A stretch of DNA of 64,000 nt from Brevibacillus composti. Its GTDB lineage: Bacteria > Bacillota > Bacilli > Brevibacillales > Brevibacillaceae. The stretch is taken from assembly GCF_016406105.1 (NCBI RefSeq), contig NZ_CP066308.1, positions 4,190,501-4,254,500 on the forward strand. Direction: 5' to 3'. The notes beneath the pieces are model-generated. The model was not told where the DNA came from. It did no database searches and saw only the letters and a program-made list of their open reading frames with translations. Positions 1-7,855 of the stretch are shown one piece after another. How positions within the stretch are numbered: position 1 is the stretch's first letter; the number at the start of each line of letters is the position of its first letter. A program made the translations under genes and the position numbers.

Positions 1-314
1 GCCGTTACTTTCATCTTGTTGACGTGCAGTTCCATCAGAAAGGTGCCATGGGGGCTGCGGTAGGTCGTCCGATCCGTTTTTCCCCGCTTGAACATCTGCT
101 TCGTCTGGATGGCCCCCTGGCGCACCAAGGAGATGACTCCCTCGGATATTTTCCAAATGGTGCTGACCTCCCCAGCGCCCTCCAGCTGTTCTTTATACGT
201 CAGGTACCAGTCGCTCTCCTTCCACACGAAGCGGCCTGCGTACCGGTTTACTTCCTCTTGCCAGTCATCGTACAGCCGATGCCGGGTTTTCAGTTCTACA
301 CTCACCTCTTGCAT
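1..314 (-). CDS. ywiB: YwiB-like DUF1934 beta-barrel protein, 3' end cut by window edge
   Basis: The first 104 codons of a minus-strand gene are visible, starting at an ATG (314-312) behind an AGAGAGGAA ribosome site. The protein begins MQEVSVELKTRH and contains a WYLTYKEQLEG segment and an RSPHGTF segment, the pattern of the small DUF1934 (YwiB) family, which has no assigned function. Family members are about 140 residues, so roughly a quarter is missing beyond position 1. In Bacillus this gene sits just upstream of argS, which would lie outside the window. The family call is from memory of the pattern, not a search. Confidence 0.72.
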   Translation of the reverse strand, partial: MQEVSVELKTRHRLYDDWQEEVNRYAGRFVWKESDWYLTYKEQLEGAGEVSTIWKISEGVISLVRQGAIQTKQMFKRGKTDRTTYRSPHGTFLMELHVNKMKVT

Positions 315-405
315 GGATCACGATTCCTCTCTTTCCGAAACGGTCATGCCAAGCAGCCATATCCTCGGCTGCTGCCGCGGACTGGACAGCTTTCACCCGT
401 CCATT

Positions 406-1656
406 TTACGCGGAGGTCTCCTCCGCTGCAACTGTTGCTCTCGACTGGGCGGATTCCAGCAGATAGCGCATCGATGTGACGATCCCGAGCGCGGCCAGCA
501 GCAAGAGCCCGGCCAGGACCAGATAGCCGACTCCCGCCCCGGTGTAGTCGACCGTATAGGTGAACAGCCCGATCAGCAAGAGACGCATCATCATACCGAC
601 CGAATTGAAGAAACTCATCACGCGTCCCATCACCTGCTTGGGCACTACATTCATGTACAAAGTTTGGCGCACCAGCCGCACCGAGGAGTTGCACCAGCCG
701 AAGAAGATCGAAGCGGCGACAAAGCCCCAGCCCTGCGAGATGGCGACCATGGCAATCGTGACGACAGCGAAAAGCAGCGTATTCCCGACCATGGCGGGCA
801 GCTGCCCTACTTTGCCGACCATCCTGGATACGAGCAGGCCGGCCGCGACCGCTCCGACCGCATAGGTGACCTCGCCCATCGAATAGACGGTCACATCCGC
901 TTTCAGGGTCTGGTTCACGTAGACGGGCGACAAAAGATTGCTGGCCATAATCGCGATAAACGGCATCATGGCGGAAATGCCGAAGACGAGAAAGCCTTTT
1001 TGCGAGCGGATGTACTGCCAGCTTTGGTAAAGCTGTCCCATCCAGGATACCCCGACATTTTGCTTCGCTTCTTTTTCCAAGGTGAATGTATACGCCATCG
1101 TCGACATCAGCAAATACGCGGTCAGATAGGTCAGCGCATTGATCATAAGCACCAGGTGCAAGCCGAAATAATTGAGCAGAAGCCCGGCGAAACCTCCCGC
1201 CAGGACGGAAGCCGTCTGCCCCTCTACCTCCAACAGGCTGTTGATCGCGTGGTAATGCTTGGAATCAAAACTCTCCTGCACCAGTGCCGCCTGCGCCGGA
1301 TAGTGAATCTGGTACATCAAGGTCGTGACGAGGTAGATCGCGATCAGCATCCACTCCGCATACGGGCCGAAAAAGCCCCAGAGAGACAAGACTGCCAGAA
1401 CTGTGAACCCGATAACATGTTCCGCCAGCATCATTTTTTTCCGTGACAGGCGGTCGATCAAGGTGCCGATATAAGGCCCGATAAAAAACATCAGAAAGGC
1501 AGATGTCAGCATGGTCGTTCCCAGCAGCTCCGCCGATCCGGTCGTCTCCACCAGGTACCAGGCAATGCCGATCATCGTCATCCCCTGACCGAAACCGGAA
1601 AACAGATTGGAGAAAAACAGTTTCTTAAACTCGCGGTTGGCGAACACTTCTCTCAC
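406..1656 (-). CDS. MFS transporter, probable drug exporter
   Basis: A 416-residue polytopic membrane protein with about 12 hydrophobic segments. After the first helices comes a loop reading GTLIDRLSRKKMM, which matches the major facilitator motif between helices 2 and 3. The start is a GTG with an AAAGGGG ribosome site 8 bases upstream. Proteins of this shape are proton-driven exporters in the cytoplasmic membrane; the substrate cannot be read from sequence. It is transcribed in the same direction as ywiB, 91 bp before it, and lies downstream of the speB terminator, so it probably has its own promoter. Confidence 0.85.
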   Translation of the reverse strand: MREVFANREFKKLFFSNLFSGFGQGMTMIGIAWYLVETTGSAELLGTTMLTSAFLMFFIGPYIGTLIDRLSRKKMMLAEHVIGFTVLAVLSLWGFFGPYAEWMLIAIYLVTTLMYQIHYPAQAALVQESFDSKHYHAINSLLEVEGQTASVLAGGFAGLLLNYFGLHLVLMINALTYLTAYLLMSTMAYTFTLEKEAKQNVGVSWMGQLYQSWQYIRSQKGFLVFGISAMMPFIAIMASNLLSPVYVNQTLKADVTVYSMGEVTYAVGAVAAGLLVSRMVGKVGQLPAMVGNTLLFAVVTIAMVAISQGWGFVAASIFFGWCNSSVRLVRQTLYMNVVPKQVMGRVMSFFNSVGMMMRLLLIGLFTYTVDYTGAGVGYLVLAGLLLLAALGIVTSMRYLLESAQSRATVAAEETSA

Positions 1657-1776
1657 AGCTGACAGCCCCTTTTATCCCTTTGGTATCTGCCACCATTTTA
1701 TCCAATTTAGACTAATTTGTAAACGAAAATGTTTAAAAAGTGAATGCCTTCTATCTCGGGACGCTCGCCCGCCGAA

Positions 1777-1810
1777 TAAAAAACACCTCCGGACAACTGT
1801 GCCGGAGGCG
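1777..1810 (-). terminator. Intrinsic terminator of the speE-speB operon
   Basis: Read on the minus strand, CGCCTCCGG (1810-1802) pairs with CCGGAGGTG (1792-1784) across an 8-base loop and is followed by a run of T. It lies about 60 bp past the speB stop codon. Confidence 0.85.
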
Positions 1811-1869
1811 TATTCGCAAATAGAGTTTCAAGTGGACTGTCGTCCCCAGGCAGAACGGGGGCACAGTTT

Positions 1870-2742
1870 TTATTTTACAAAGCCCAGAATCAGCTCGCGC
1901 AGAATTTTGGAGGCCACGATCTGCGTCATTTCGCTGTGATCATAGACCGGGGCTACCTCTACGAGGTCGCAGCCGATCACATTGGCTCCGTTTTTGGACA
2001 TGAAATGGATCGTGTCCAGCAGCTCGCGGGAAGTGATGCCTCCTGCTTCCGTCGTGCCTGTGCCCGGGGCATGGGCCGGATCCAGCACGTCGATGTCGAT
2101 GGTCAGGTAAATCGGGCGGTTGCCGATGGTCGGCAGCACCTGCTTGACCGGTTCAAGCACATCGTACTTGTAGAGATGCATGTTTTCTTTGGCCCACTCG
2201 AACTCTTCCTTCATACCGCTGCGGATGCCAAAGGAGTAGACGTTCTTTCCGCCAATCAAATCGCACGCTTTTTTGATCGGCGTGGAATGGGAATACGGAT
2301 AGCCCTCGTAATGGTCCCGCAGGTCCGTATGGGCGTCGAAATGGAAAATCACCAGATCGGACTTGTACTTCTCATATACCGCCTGAAACACCGGCCAGGA
2401 GACGAGATGCTCGCCGCCGAGGCCGATCGGCATTTTTCCGTCCGCCAGCACTTTGCTGACAAACTCGCGGATCGCCTCCAGACTGCCTTCGACATTGCCG
2501 AAGGGCAGCGGAATATCTCCCGCGTCAAAGTACTTTACTTCTTCCAGCAGCCTGTCCAGGTACGGGCTGTACTCCTCCAAGCCAATCGATACCTCGCGGA
2601 TACGGGCCGGGCCAAAACGGGACCCCGGCCGAAAGCTGACGGTCCAATCCATCGGCATGCCGTAGATCACCGCTTGGCTCTCCTCGTAGTTGGCGTGGCT
2701 GCGGATAAACACATTCCCCGAATACGCTTCATCAAAACGCAT
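1870..2742 (-). CDS. speB: Agmatinase
   Basis: A 290-residue ureohydrolase that hydrolyses agmatine to putrescine and urea in the cytosol. The binuclear manganese site is visible: GGEH, FHFDAHTDL and DIDVLDPAHAPGTGTTEAGG carry the conserved His and Asp ligands, and the length is normal for bacterial agmatinases. It starts 17 bp after the stop of speE, so the two form one operon that makes putrescine and then spermidine. The same pair occurs next to pbpG in Bacillus subtilis (ywhG-ywhF-ywhE). Confidence 0.95.
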   Translation of the reverse strand: MRFDEAYSGNVFIRSHANYEESQAVIYGMPMDWTVSFRPGSRFGPARIREVSIGLEEYSPYLDRLLEEVKYFDAGDIPLPFGNVEGSLEAIREFVSKVLADGKMPIGLGGEHLVSWPVFQAVYEKYKSDLVIFHFDAHTDLRDHYEGYPYSHSTPIKKACDLIGGKNVYSFGIRSGMKEEFEWAKENMHLYKYDVLEPVKQVLPTIGNRPIYLTIDIDVLDPAHAPGTGTTEAGGITSRELLDTIHFMSKNGANVIGCDLVEVAPVYDHSEMTQIVASKILRELILGFVK

Positions 2743-2759
2743 CTGCTCTGCCTCCGTCC

Positions 2760-3599
2760 TTAGTCGCGAGTCAGCTCAGCCACGAAGTTCGGCAGTTTGA
2801 ACGCAGCGTGGTGAAGCTCGGCATTGTAGTATTTGGTGCCAACGTCCTTGATCTTGCTCGGATCGACTTCCAGCGGATCGTACTGCTTGGACCCAATGGT
2901 AAAGCTCCACAATCCCGATGGATAGGTCGGGATGCTGCATGTATACAGGCGGGTGACCGGGAAGATAGACGAGATATCTTTAAATACGCGTTTGATCAAA
3001 TCGCGGTTGAACCAAGGGGATTCCGTCTGCGCTACCATGATGCCGTCCGGCTTCAGCGCATCGTAGATTCCTTGGTAAAAACCTTTTTCAAACAAGCCTA
3101 CTGCCGGCCCGACAGGCTCGGTCGAGTCGACCATGATGACGTCGTACTCGCCTTTGTGATCATGGATATGCTTGATGCCGTCGATCACTTGGACGTCAAC
3201 GCGCGGATTGCCGGTCAGTTCGCTGGCGATGTGTGGAAAGTATTTTTTTGAAGACTCGATGACCCCGCCGTCAATTTCAGCCAACACGGCTTTTTCTACG
3301 GAAGGATGCTTGACGATTTCGCGGATTGCGCCGCCGTCTCCCCCGCCTACGACCAGAACCTTCTTCGGGTTCGGGTGAGTGTTGAGGGCCACGTGGGAGA
3401 TCATCTCATGATAGACAAACTCATCCACGTCAGTGGTCATGACCATGCCATCGAGGACCAGCATACGGCCAAATTGTTTGGTGTTGATAATATCCAGCTG
3501 TTGAAATTCTGTTTTTTCGCTGTATAAGGTCTCGCTAATTTTTGTTGTAATACCGTGATTTTCCGTTTGTTTTTCGGTATACCACAGTTCCATGTTCAT
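2760..3599 (-). CDS. speE: Spermidine synthase
   Basis: Transfers an aminopropyl group from decarboxylated S-adenosylmethionine to putrescine. The reading frame is open to 3722, but I place the start at ATG 3599 because AAAGGAGGG lies 9-10 bases upstream of it. That gives 279 residues ([11 protein letters not shown]...), the usual length. Family motifs are [17 protein letters not shown], the nucleotide-binding [12 protein letters not shown] and the substrate loop [11 protein letters not shown]. First gene of the speE-speB operon. Confidence 0.95.
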   Translation of the reverse strand: MNMELWYTEKQTENHGITTKISETLYSEKTEFQQLDIINTKQFGRMLVLDGMVMTTDVDEFVYHEMISHVALNTHPNPKKVLVVGGGDGGAIREIVKHPSVEKAVLAEIDGGVIESSKKYFPHIASELTGNPRVDVQVIDGIKHIHDHKGEYDVIMVDSTEPVGPAVGLFEKGFYQGIYDALKPDGIMVAQTESPWFNRDLIKRVFKDISSIFPVTRLYTCSIPTYPSGLWSFTIGSKQYDPLEVDPSKIKDVGTKYYNAELHHAAFKLPNFVAELTRD

Positions 3600-3726
3600 G
3601 ATTATGTACCCTCCTTTTAATAACCGCGTTGGTTGAAAAACGCGACCAAAGCTAGGCCAGAGGCCGCTATTTGGTTCGTAATGGAAGTCAGACGCGAGGA
3701 TTGGATAATTCGTATCTGCCAAGAAA

Positions 3727-3754
3727 ATTATAGTGGCTGGACCCCAAAATGCAA
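3727..3754 (-). promoter_or_regulatory. Sigma-A-type promoter for speE-speB
   Basis: On the minus strand TTGCAT (3754-3749) and TATAAT (3732-3727) are separated by 16 bp. This predicts a 5' leader of about 120 nt before the speE start. Confidence 0.55.
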
Positions 3755-3792
3755 GAAGTTTTTCAAAAATGTCTTTTTGCGCAGCAGCCCAA

Positions 3793-3822
3793 GTTTATCT
3801 TGACCCATTTTTCCCCATACTA
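3793..3822 (+). promoter_or_regulatory. Possible forespore (sigma-G/F-like) promoter for pbpG
   Basis: GTTTA (3793-3797), an 18-bp spacer and CATACTA (3816-3822) resemble forespore sigma-factor sites. The Bacillus subtilis orthologue of the downstream gene is known to be forespore-expressed. The -35 is one base off consensus and no other support is available. Confidence 0.4.
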
Positions 3823-3893
3823 AATGGGAAAAAGCATCGTCTACGTATTATGCCCCGCGAAGCAAAAAATAAGGGAGGAAAGGGCGAGATGTC

Positions 3894-5948
3894 ATGGAAG
3901 TGATGCGGGAAGCCCCGCTGCTCAGATACCTTCGTCTGGTAAAGAAATTCGTAAAATTTCTCATACTCAGCCTATTGTGCGGCTCCTTTGCCCTGCTGAT
4001 GCTGATTCTGTACCTCCGCTCGCAGCCGCTTCCGGAGGTATTTATCAATCAAACAACCACGATCTACGCAGAGAATGGCGAAGTGATCGATACGCTGCAT
4101 CGCGGCCACAACCGGATCGTCGTGCCGCTGAGGGAGATGGCCCCGGCGCTGATACAGGCGACGGTCTCCATCGAAGACCGCTCCTTTCACAATCATTTCG
4201 GGATCGACCTGAAGCGGCTTGCCCGTGCAGCGTATGTCGACGTGATCCATATGGAAAAAGTGCAGGGGGCCAGCACCATTACCCAGCAGCTCGCCCGCAA
4301 CCTCTATTTGACGCTGGACAAGACCTGGGAGCGGAAAATCAAAGAGGCGCTGCTGGCCATTCAGCTGGAACTCAATTACACCAAGGATGAGATCCTGGAG
4401 ATGTACATGAACCAGATCTACTACGGCCATTCTGCTTACGGCGCCCAAGCCGCTGCCCAAACTTACTTCGGCAAGGACGCCAAAGACCTCACCCTGGCGG
4501 AAAGCGCACTGTTGGCCGGCATCCCCAAGGGACCCTCCTACTATTCGCCCTATGTCGATTTCGAAAAGGCGAAGTCGCGGCAAAAGCTGATCCTGCAAGC
4601 GATGCAGCGCTCCGGCTACATCACCTCCGAACAGGTGGAGAAAGCCTTTGCCGAGCCCATCAAGCTGCGGGAGAGAAGCCGCGAAAAGGCGCCTGAGCTC
4701 GCCCCTTATTTTCAGGATTATCTGGCCAATCTGGTGAAAAACCGGTACGGGATCGACGAGGAGACATTTATTCACGGGGGCCTGAAGATCTATACGACGC
4801 TAGACCCGGTCATGCAGAAAAAGGCCGAGGAGATCGTCGCGGCGACGCTGCCAAAGGACAGCCCCGATCTGCAGGCCGCCCTGGTCGCGATGGACCCGAA
4901 GACCGGCCATATCAAAGCCATGGTCGGGGGACGGGATTACCAAAAGAGCCAGTACAACCGGGTGCTCGGAAAGCGGCAGCCCGGCTCGTCATTCAAGCCG
5001 ATTCTGTACCTGGCCGCTTTGCAAAACGGTTTTACGCCTCTAACCATGATGAAAAGCGAACCGACGGTCTTTACGTATGACCGGGTGAAGCAGTACATCC
5101 CGCGCAACTTTGGCGAACGCTACGCCCACGACTTCATCAGCATGCGGGAAGCGATCAAAACCTCGGACAATATCTATGCCGTAAAAACGATCGACCATCT
5201 CACCCCGCAAAAAGTCGTGGATACGGCCAAACAGCTGGGAATTAACAGTCCCCTGCTCGCCGTGCCCTCTCTCGCGCTGGGGGCCTCGCCGGTATCCCCT
5301 CTGGAGTTGAATGCGGTCTACGCCGTTTTTGCCAATAACGGCGCCTATGTAAAGCCGATTGCGATTACCCGCATCGAGGATCAGCAGGGAAATATCCTCG
5401 TCGAAGAAAAGACGGAAAAAACCGAGGTGGCCGACCCGATCGCTTCCGCTCTGCTGACCAATATGATGCAGAGCGTGTTCGAACGCGGCGGCACCGGCCA
5501 TCGGGTCGCGGAACTGCTGAACCGGCCGGTAGCCGGAAAAACCGGTTCGACGGATTACGATGCCTGGCTAAGCGGTTTTACACCGCAGCTGGTCAGCACG
5601 GTCTGGGTAGGGTACGATCAGAATCGCAAGGTGGATGATGTCAAGGAAGGGTATCTGTCCAAGAAAATTTGGGCGGAGTTCATGGAAAAAGCACTGGCGG
5701 ATCAGCCGCCGGCCCTGTTCGAGATGCCTGCAGGGGTGGTCTCGGTCTATATCGATCCGAAATCCGGAAAACTGGCGACAGAAAACTGCCCGAACCCTCA
5801 GCTCTTCTACTTTGCCAAAGGCACAGAGCCGCAGGAGTTTTGCAACGATCATCTGCCCGAACACGAATCGCCCCAACCGCTGACCCCGCCGGATTCGCCA
5901 TCGATCTGGCAGCGAATGGGCAGCTGGCTGAGCCAGCCGGGAGACTGA
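3894..5948 (+). CDS. pbpG: Bifunctional class A penicillin-binding protein (transglycosylase/transpeptidase)
   Basis: A 684-residue peptidoglycan polymerase. It has a short cytoplasmic N-terminus, one membrane anchor at about residues 20-45, then a glycosyltransferase domain (EDRSFHNHFG with the catalytic Glu near residue 94; STITQQLARN) and a transpeptidase domain. The transpeptidase motifs are SSFK (Ser near 365), SDN (near 424) and KTGS (near 549). Position next to speE-speB matches Bacillus subtilis ywhE/pbpG, which makes spore peptidoglycan. Divergent from speE, with CATACTA upstream. The start follows GGAGGAAAGGG; an ATG three codons in is an alternative. Confidence 0.92.
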   Translation: MEVMREAPLLRYLRLVKKFVKFLILSLLCGSFALLMLILYLRSQPLPEVFINQTTTIYAENGEVIDTLHRGHNRIVVPLREMAPALIQATVSIEDRSFHNHFGIDLKRLARAAYVDVIHMEKVQGASTITQQLARNLYLTLDKTWERKIKEALLAIQLELNYTKDEILEMYMNQIYYGHSAYGAQAAAQTYFGKDAKDLTLAESALLAGIPKGPSYYSPYVDFEKAKSRQKLILQAMQRSGYITSEQVEKAFAEPIKLRERSREKAPELAPYFQDYLANLVKNRYGIDEETFIHGGLKIYTTLDPVMQKKAEEIVAATLPKDSPDLQAALVAMDPKTGHIKAMVGGRDYQKSQYNRVLGKRQPGSSFKPILYLAALQNGFTPLTMMKSEPTVFTYDRVKQYIPRNFGERYAHDFISMREAIKTSDNIYAVKTIDHLTPQKVVDTAKQLGINSPLLAVPSLALGASPVSPLELNAVYAVFANNGAYVKPIAITRIEDQQGNILVEEKTEKTEVADPIASALLTNMMQSVFERGGTGHRVAELLNRPVAGKTGSTDYDAWLSGFTPQLVSTVWVGYDQNRKVDDVKEGYLSKKIWAEFMEKALADQPPALFEMPAGVVSVYIDPKSGKLATENCPNPQLFYFAKGTEPQEFCNDHLPEHESPQPLTPPDSPSIWQRMGSWLSQPGD

Positions 5949-5977
5949 CAGAACGTCAAAGATGTGGCCATGCGGAA

Positions 5978-6023
5978 AAAAGGCCTTACCCGAACAGCAT
6001 CTGCTGGACGGGGTAGGGCCTTT
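5978..6023 (-). terminator. Hairpin between pbpG and the small minus-strand gene
   Basis: AAAGGCCTTACCC (5979-5991) pairs with GGGTAGGGCCTTT (6011-6023). The T-run follows the stem only on the minus strand, so it ends the minus-strand gene at 6192-6521 best, though the stem may also stop pbpG transcripts. Confidence 0.7.
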
Positions 6024-6065
6024 GCTGACCACCTAACAGACTTTGAGGACCGATCTTTTTGTTGA

Positions 6066-6190
6066 ACGTTGTACCGCCCCTCTGCCGTTTGTATCGACCT
6101 TTGTAGTCGGTCTACCGACACGGACCTTTGTACTCGATTTGCCGACTTTATTCCGACCTTTGTCCTCGATTTTGCCGACCTCTGTACCGG
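6066..6190. repeat. Degenerate short tandem repeat, array 1
   Basis: Read on the minus strand, the core TACAAAGGTCGG or a close variant recurs about every 27-32 bp four to five times, with spacers holding TCGGCAAA and TCGAG. Units differ by substitutions and small indels. It fills the space between the small gene at 6192-6521 and the pbpG terminator. Confidence 0.6.
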
Positions 6191-6191
6191 A

Positions 6192-6521
6192 CTAATGGAT
6201 GGAGGGGCGATTGGCCTCGGGAGATGCGGCGGCATCAGAAACTCCTTGCTGCACGTTGCCCTGCCCCTGACCTTGGGCCGTCTCCTGCTCGCCGCCCCCG
6301 ACCACACCGTTCCCGTCGGCAAACAGTTGGTCGTTGTAGATGCTGATCTTGCCGGCCTTTTCTAATTCATCCAACACCTCAAACAAGCTCTCTCGTTTAC
6401 CGGCAGGCAGTCTGCCAATAAATTTGTTAATTTCCTGGGGAGACACAAGGGAACGAAAATGCACGCCGCCGTGCCGGACAAAGTGATCCTGTTCATCGCG
6501 GATGCGAGTATCGTCGGTCAA
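6192..6521 (-). CDS. Hypothetical protein with glycine/glutamine-rich tail
   Basis: I do not recognise this protein. The frame is open up to a TTG at 6629, but that codon lies inside the ywhD terminator and has no ribosome site. A TTG at 6521 has AAGGAGGCG 8-9 bases upstream, which makes a 109-residue protein beginning (M)TDDTRIRDEQDHFV. Residues to about 75 look like a compact alpha/beta domain (HFRSLVSPQEINKFIGRLPA); the last 35 are low-complexity and rich in Gly, Gln and Ala. Probably cytosolic, with no signal peptide or membrane segment. Confidence 0.5.
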   Translation of the reverse strand: MTDDTRIRDEQDHFVRHGGVHFRSLVSPQEINKFIGRLPAGKRESLFEVLDELEKAGKISIYNDQLFADGNGVVGGGEQETAQGQGQGNVQQGVSDAAASPEANRPSIH

Positions 6522-6618
6522 CCAAAACGCCTCCTTGTGGCAACAGTATGGACGTACATCTCTAGTCTGCGACGACAGCCACGGGCAAATGCGCTGTAAA
6601 TATTGTTGGAGGGCTTCG

Positions 6619-6661
6619 AAAAAAGACAAACAGGGAAAGAGTGACGGCTCTCTCCCTGTTT
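6619..6661 (-). terminator. Intrinsic terminator of ywhD
   Basis: On the minus strand AAACAGGGAGAGAG pairs with CTCTTTCCCTGTTT, followed by a T-rich run (6624-6619). It lies about 110 bp after the ywhD stop codon. Confidence 0.85.
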
Positions 6662-6768
6662 GCTAACCTAGTGTACATGTATACAGCTATGGAATTAAGT
6701 GTACCTGACTTCAATATGACTAACAATTGATTTCACGATTTGTTCACATACCGTTCAAGATTTCCAGC

Positions 6769-7266
6769 TCAGGCCAAGCTGTCCTTTAGTTCTTGCGTGG
6801 AATTTTCCCACATTTTTTCGTTATGGGTCATGAGCAATTTTTTCAGGGCGGCTTTTTCCTTATCGCCTAATTCGGAGAGCATAATGCGGCGTTTCATGGA
6901 GTAATCCATCCGGTTCACGTGTTCCGCCAGGATCTTGTACCCGCGGCGGGCTTCCCGATCCACCTCCATGTAGCATGCTGTCGCTCCCGCATAGTAAGGC
7001 CCCGCTTCGTTGCGATCCACGGTTACCCACACAATCCAATAAGGTTTGCCGTTCGGCACTTCATCTTTGTTCGTTGTCCATTTGATCCCTTTCTCCACTG
7101 CACTCTTGGCGTGAAGCGCTCCCATATCGATATAGGCTTCGTCCCCGTCAATAATGACCGACGACACCGCCGACAAATCCAATACCCCCTGACCGAAACC
7201 GCCATGGACGTCCGTCTTGCTGTTGACAATTGTAAAGCCGCCTTTTTTGCTGTCAAAAATATCCAC
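6769..7266 (-). CDS. ywhD: YwhD family protein
   Basis: A 165-residue protein of the YwhD family, which is conserved in Bacillales and has no established function. It starts with GTG behind GAGGTG and reads MDIFDSKKGGFTIVNSKTDV; the internal NGKPYWIVWVTVDR stretch is typical of the family. No signal peptide or membrane segment. It lies close to pbpG as in Bacillus subtilis, where ywhD is the neighbour of ywhE. Confidence 0.85.
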   Translation of the reverse strand: MDIFDSKKGGFTIVNSKTDVHGGFGQGVLDLSAVSSVIIDGDEAYIDMGALHAKSAVEKGIKWTTNKDEVPNGKPYWIVWVTVDRNEAGPYYAGATACYMEVDREARRGYKILAEHVNRMDYSMKRRIMLSELGDKEKAALKKLLMTHNEKMWENSTQELKDSLA

Positions 7267-7321
7267 CGCTCAACACCTCTTTACATACGTACTCTTGCTC
7301 ATATTCTACCCTGAAAGGAAG

Positions 7322-7480
7322 GGGCGTGGCAATTTGCCGAAGTGCCCGGGGCAGTTTTGCCGGTGCGGCCAGCAGAATATGCCGAGTGCCTGGGGCAGTT
7401 TTGCCGGTGCGGCCAATTTGCCAAGTGCCCGGTGCAATTTGCCGGGGTGCCTGGTGCAATTTGCCAAGGACCGCAGGGAA
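7322..7480. repeat. Degenerate short tandem repeat, array 2
   Basis: About seven imperfect units of 17-23 bp follow one another. On the minus strand each begins GGCAAA or GGCATA and most continue to a GGCAC or CGCACC end, for example GGCAAATTGCACCGGGCACTT. Several overlapping reading frames pass through it only because of the repeat; none has a coding signature. It occupies the gap of about 290 bp upstream of ywhD. Confidence 0.75.
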
Positions 7481-7554
7481 GGAGCGGTCTCTTTTCCATG
7501 TGACAGATGCGTTTGAACGGGTGTGTTCCGCATGATTAGTTTTGGCGGTTACAT

Positions 7555-7854
7555 TCATTTGGTTTTGAAGGCTTGGAAGATGCTGCGGATGAGCCATGCT
7601 GCAAGCTGTACGGTCCAAGCAGTGTTAAAGGCCCGGAACAAGTTGTAAGGCACATCGCCTCCAAACCAACTGTCTTCCCCAAATATTAATTCGTAGCAAG
7701 CAAAAGATACGAGAAACATGATCAGCATGTTCACCCAAGCTCTTACGTTGAAAACAACCGTGGTAAAGATCGAGATCGTTAGCAAAACGACGGGGATGCC
7801 GGTAATCCAAGAAAAAATGATGGTAAAAACTACAGAGCCTATGACCGTTTCCAG
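7555..7854 (-). CDS. Small three-helix membrane protein, start uncertain
   Basis: I do not recognise the family. The protein has about three hydrophobic segments (IGSVVFTIIFSWITGIPVV, MLIMFLVSFACYELIF, and AAWLIRSIF near the C-terminus) and ends AFKTK. The first usual start codon is TTG at 7785, but it has no ribosome site and would cut off the first helix. The frame is open into the preceding lipase gene, and a CTG at 7854 sits 8 bases after AAAGAGAGG, directly after the lipase stop. Translation coupled to the lipase gene is therefore likely. It is the last gene of the surface cluster. Confidence 0.55.
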   Translation of the reverse strand: METVIGSVVFTIIFSWITGIPVVLLTISIFTTVVFNVRAWVNMLIMFLVSFACYELIFGEDSWFGGDVPYNLFRAFNTAWTVQLAAWLIRSIFQAFKTK

Positions 7855-7855
7855 A

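Noticed and set aside
88-1446. 452-codon plus-strand frame
   Set aside because: It lies antisense to the MFS gene, is rich in His, Arg, Gln and Asp as expected for a mirror frame of GC-rich coding DNA, and has no ribosome site.
6066-7480. Repeat arrays as a CRISPR locus
   Set aside because: Units are too short and too diverged, spacers are not unique, and no cas genes are near.
7253-7618. Several small frames running through the GGCAAA minisatellite
   Set aside because: They exist only because the repeat lacks stops in several frames; products are repetitive and differ in every frame.
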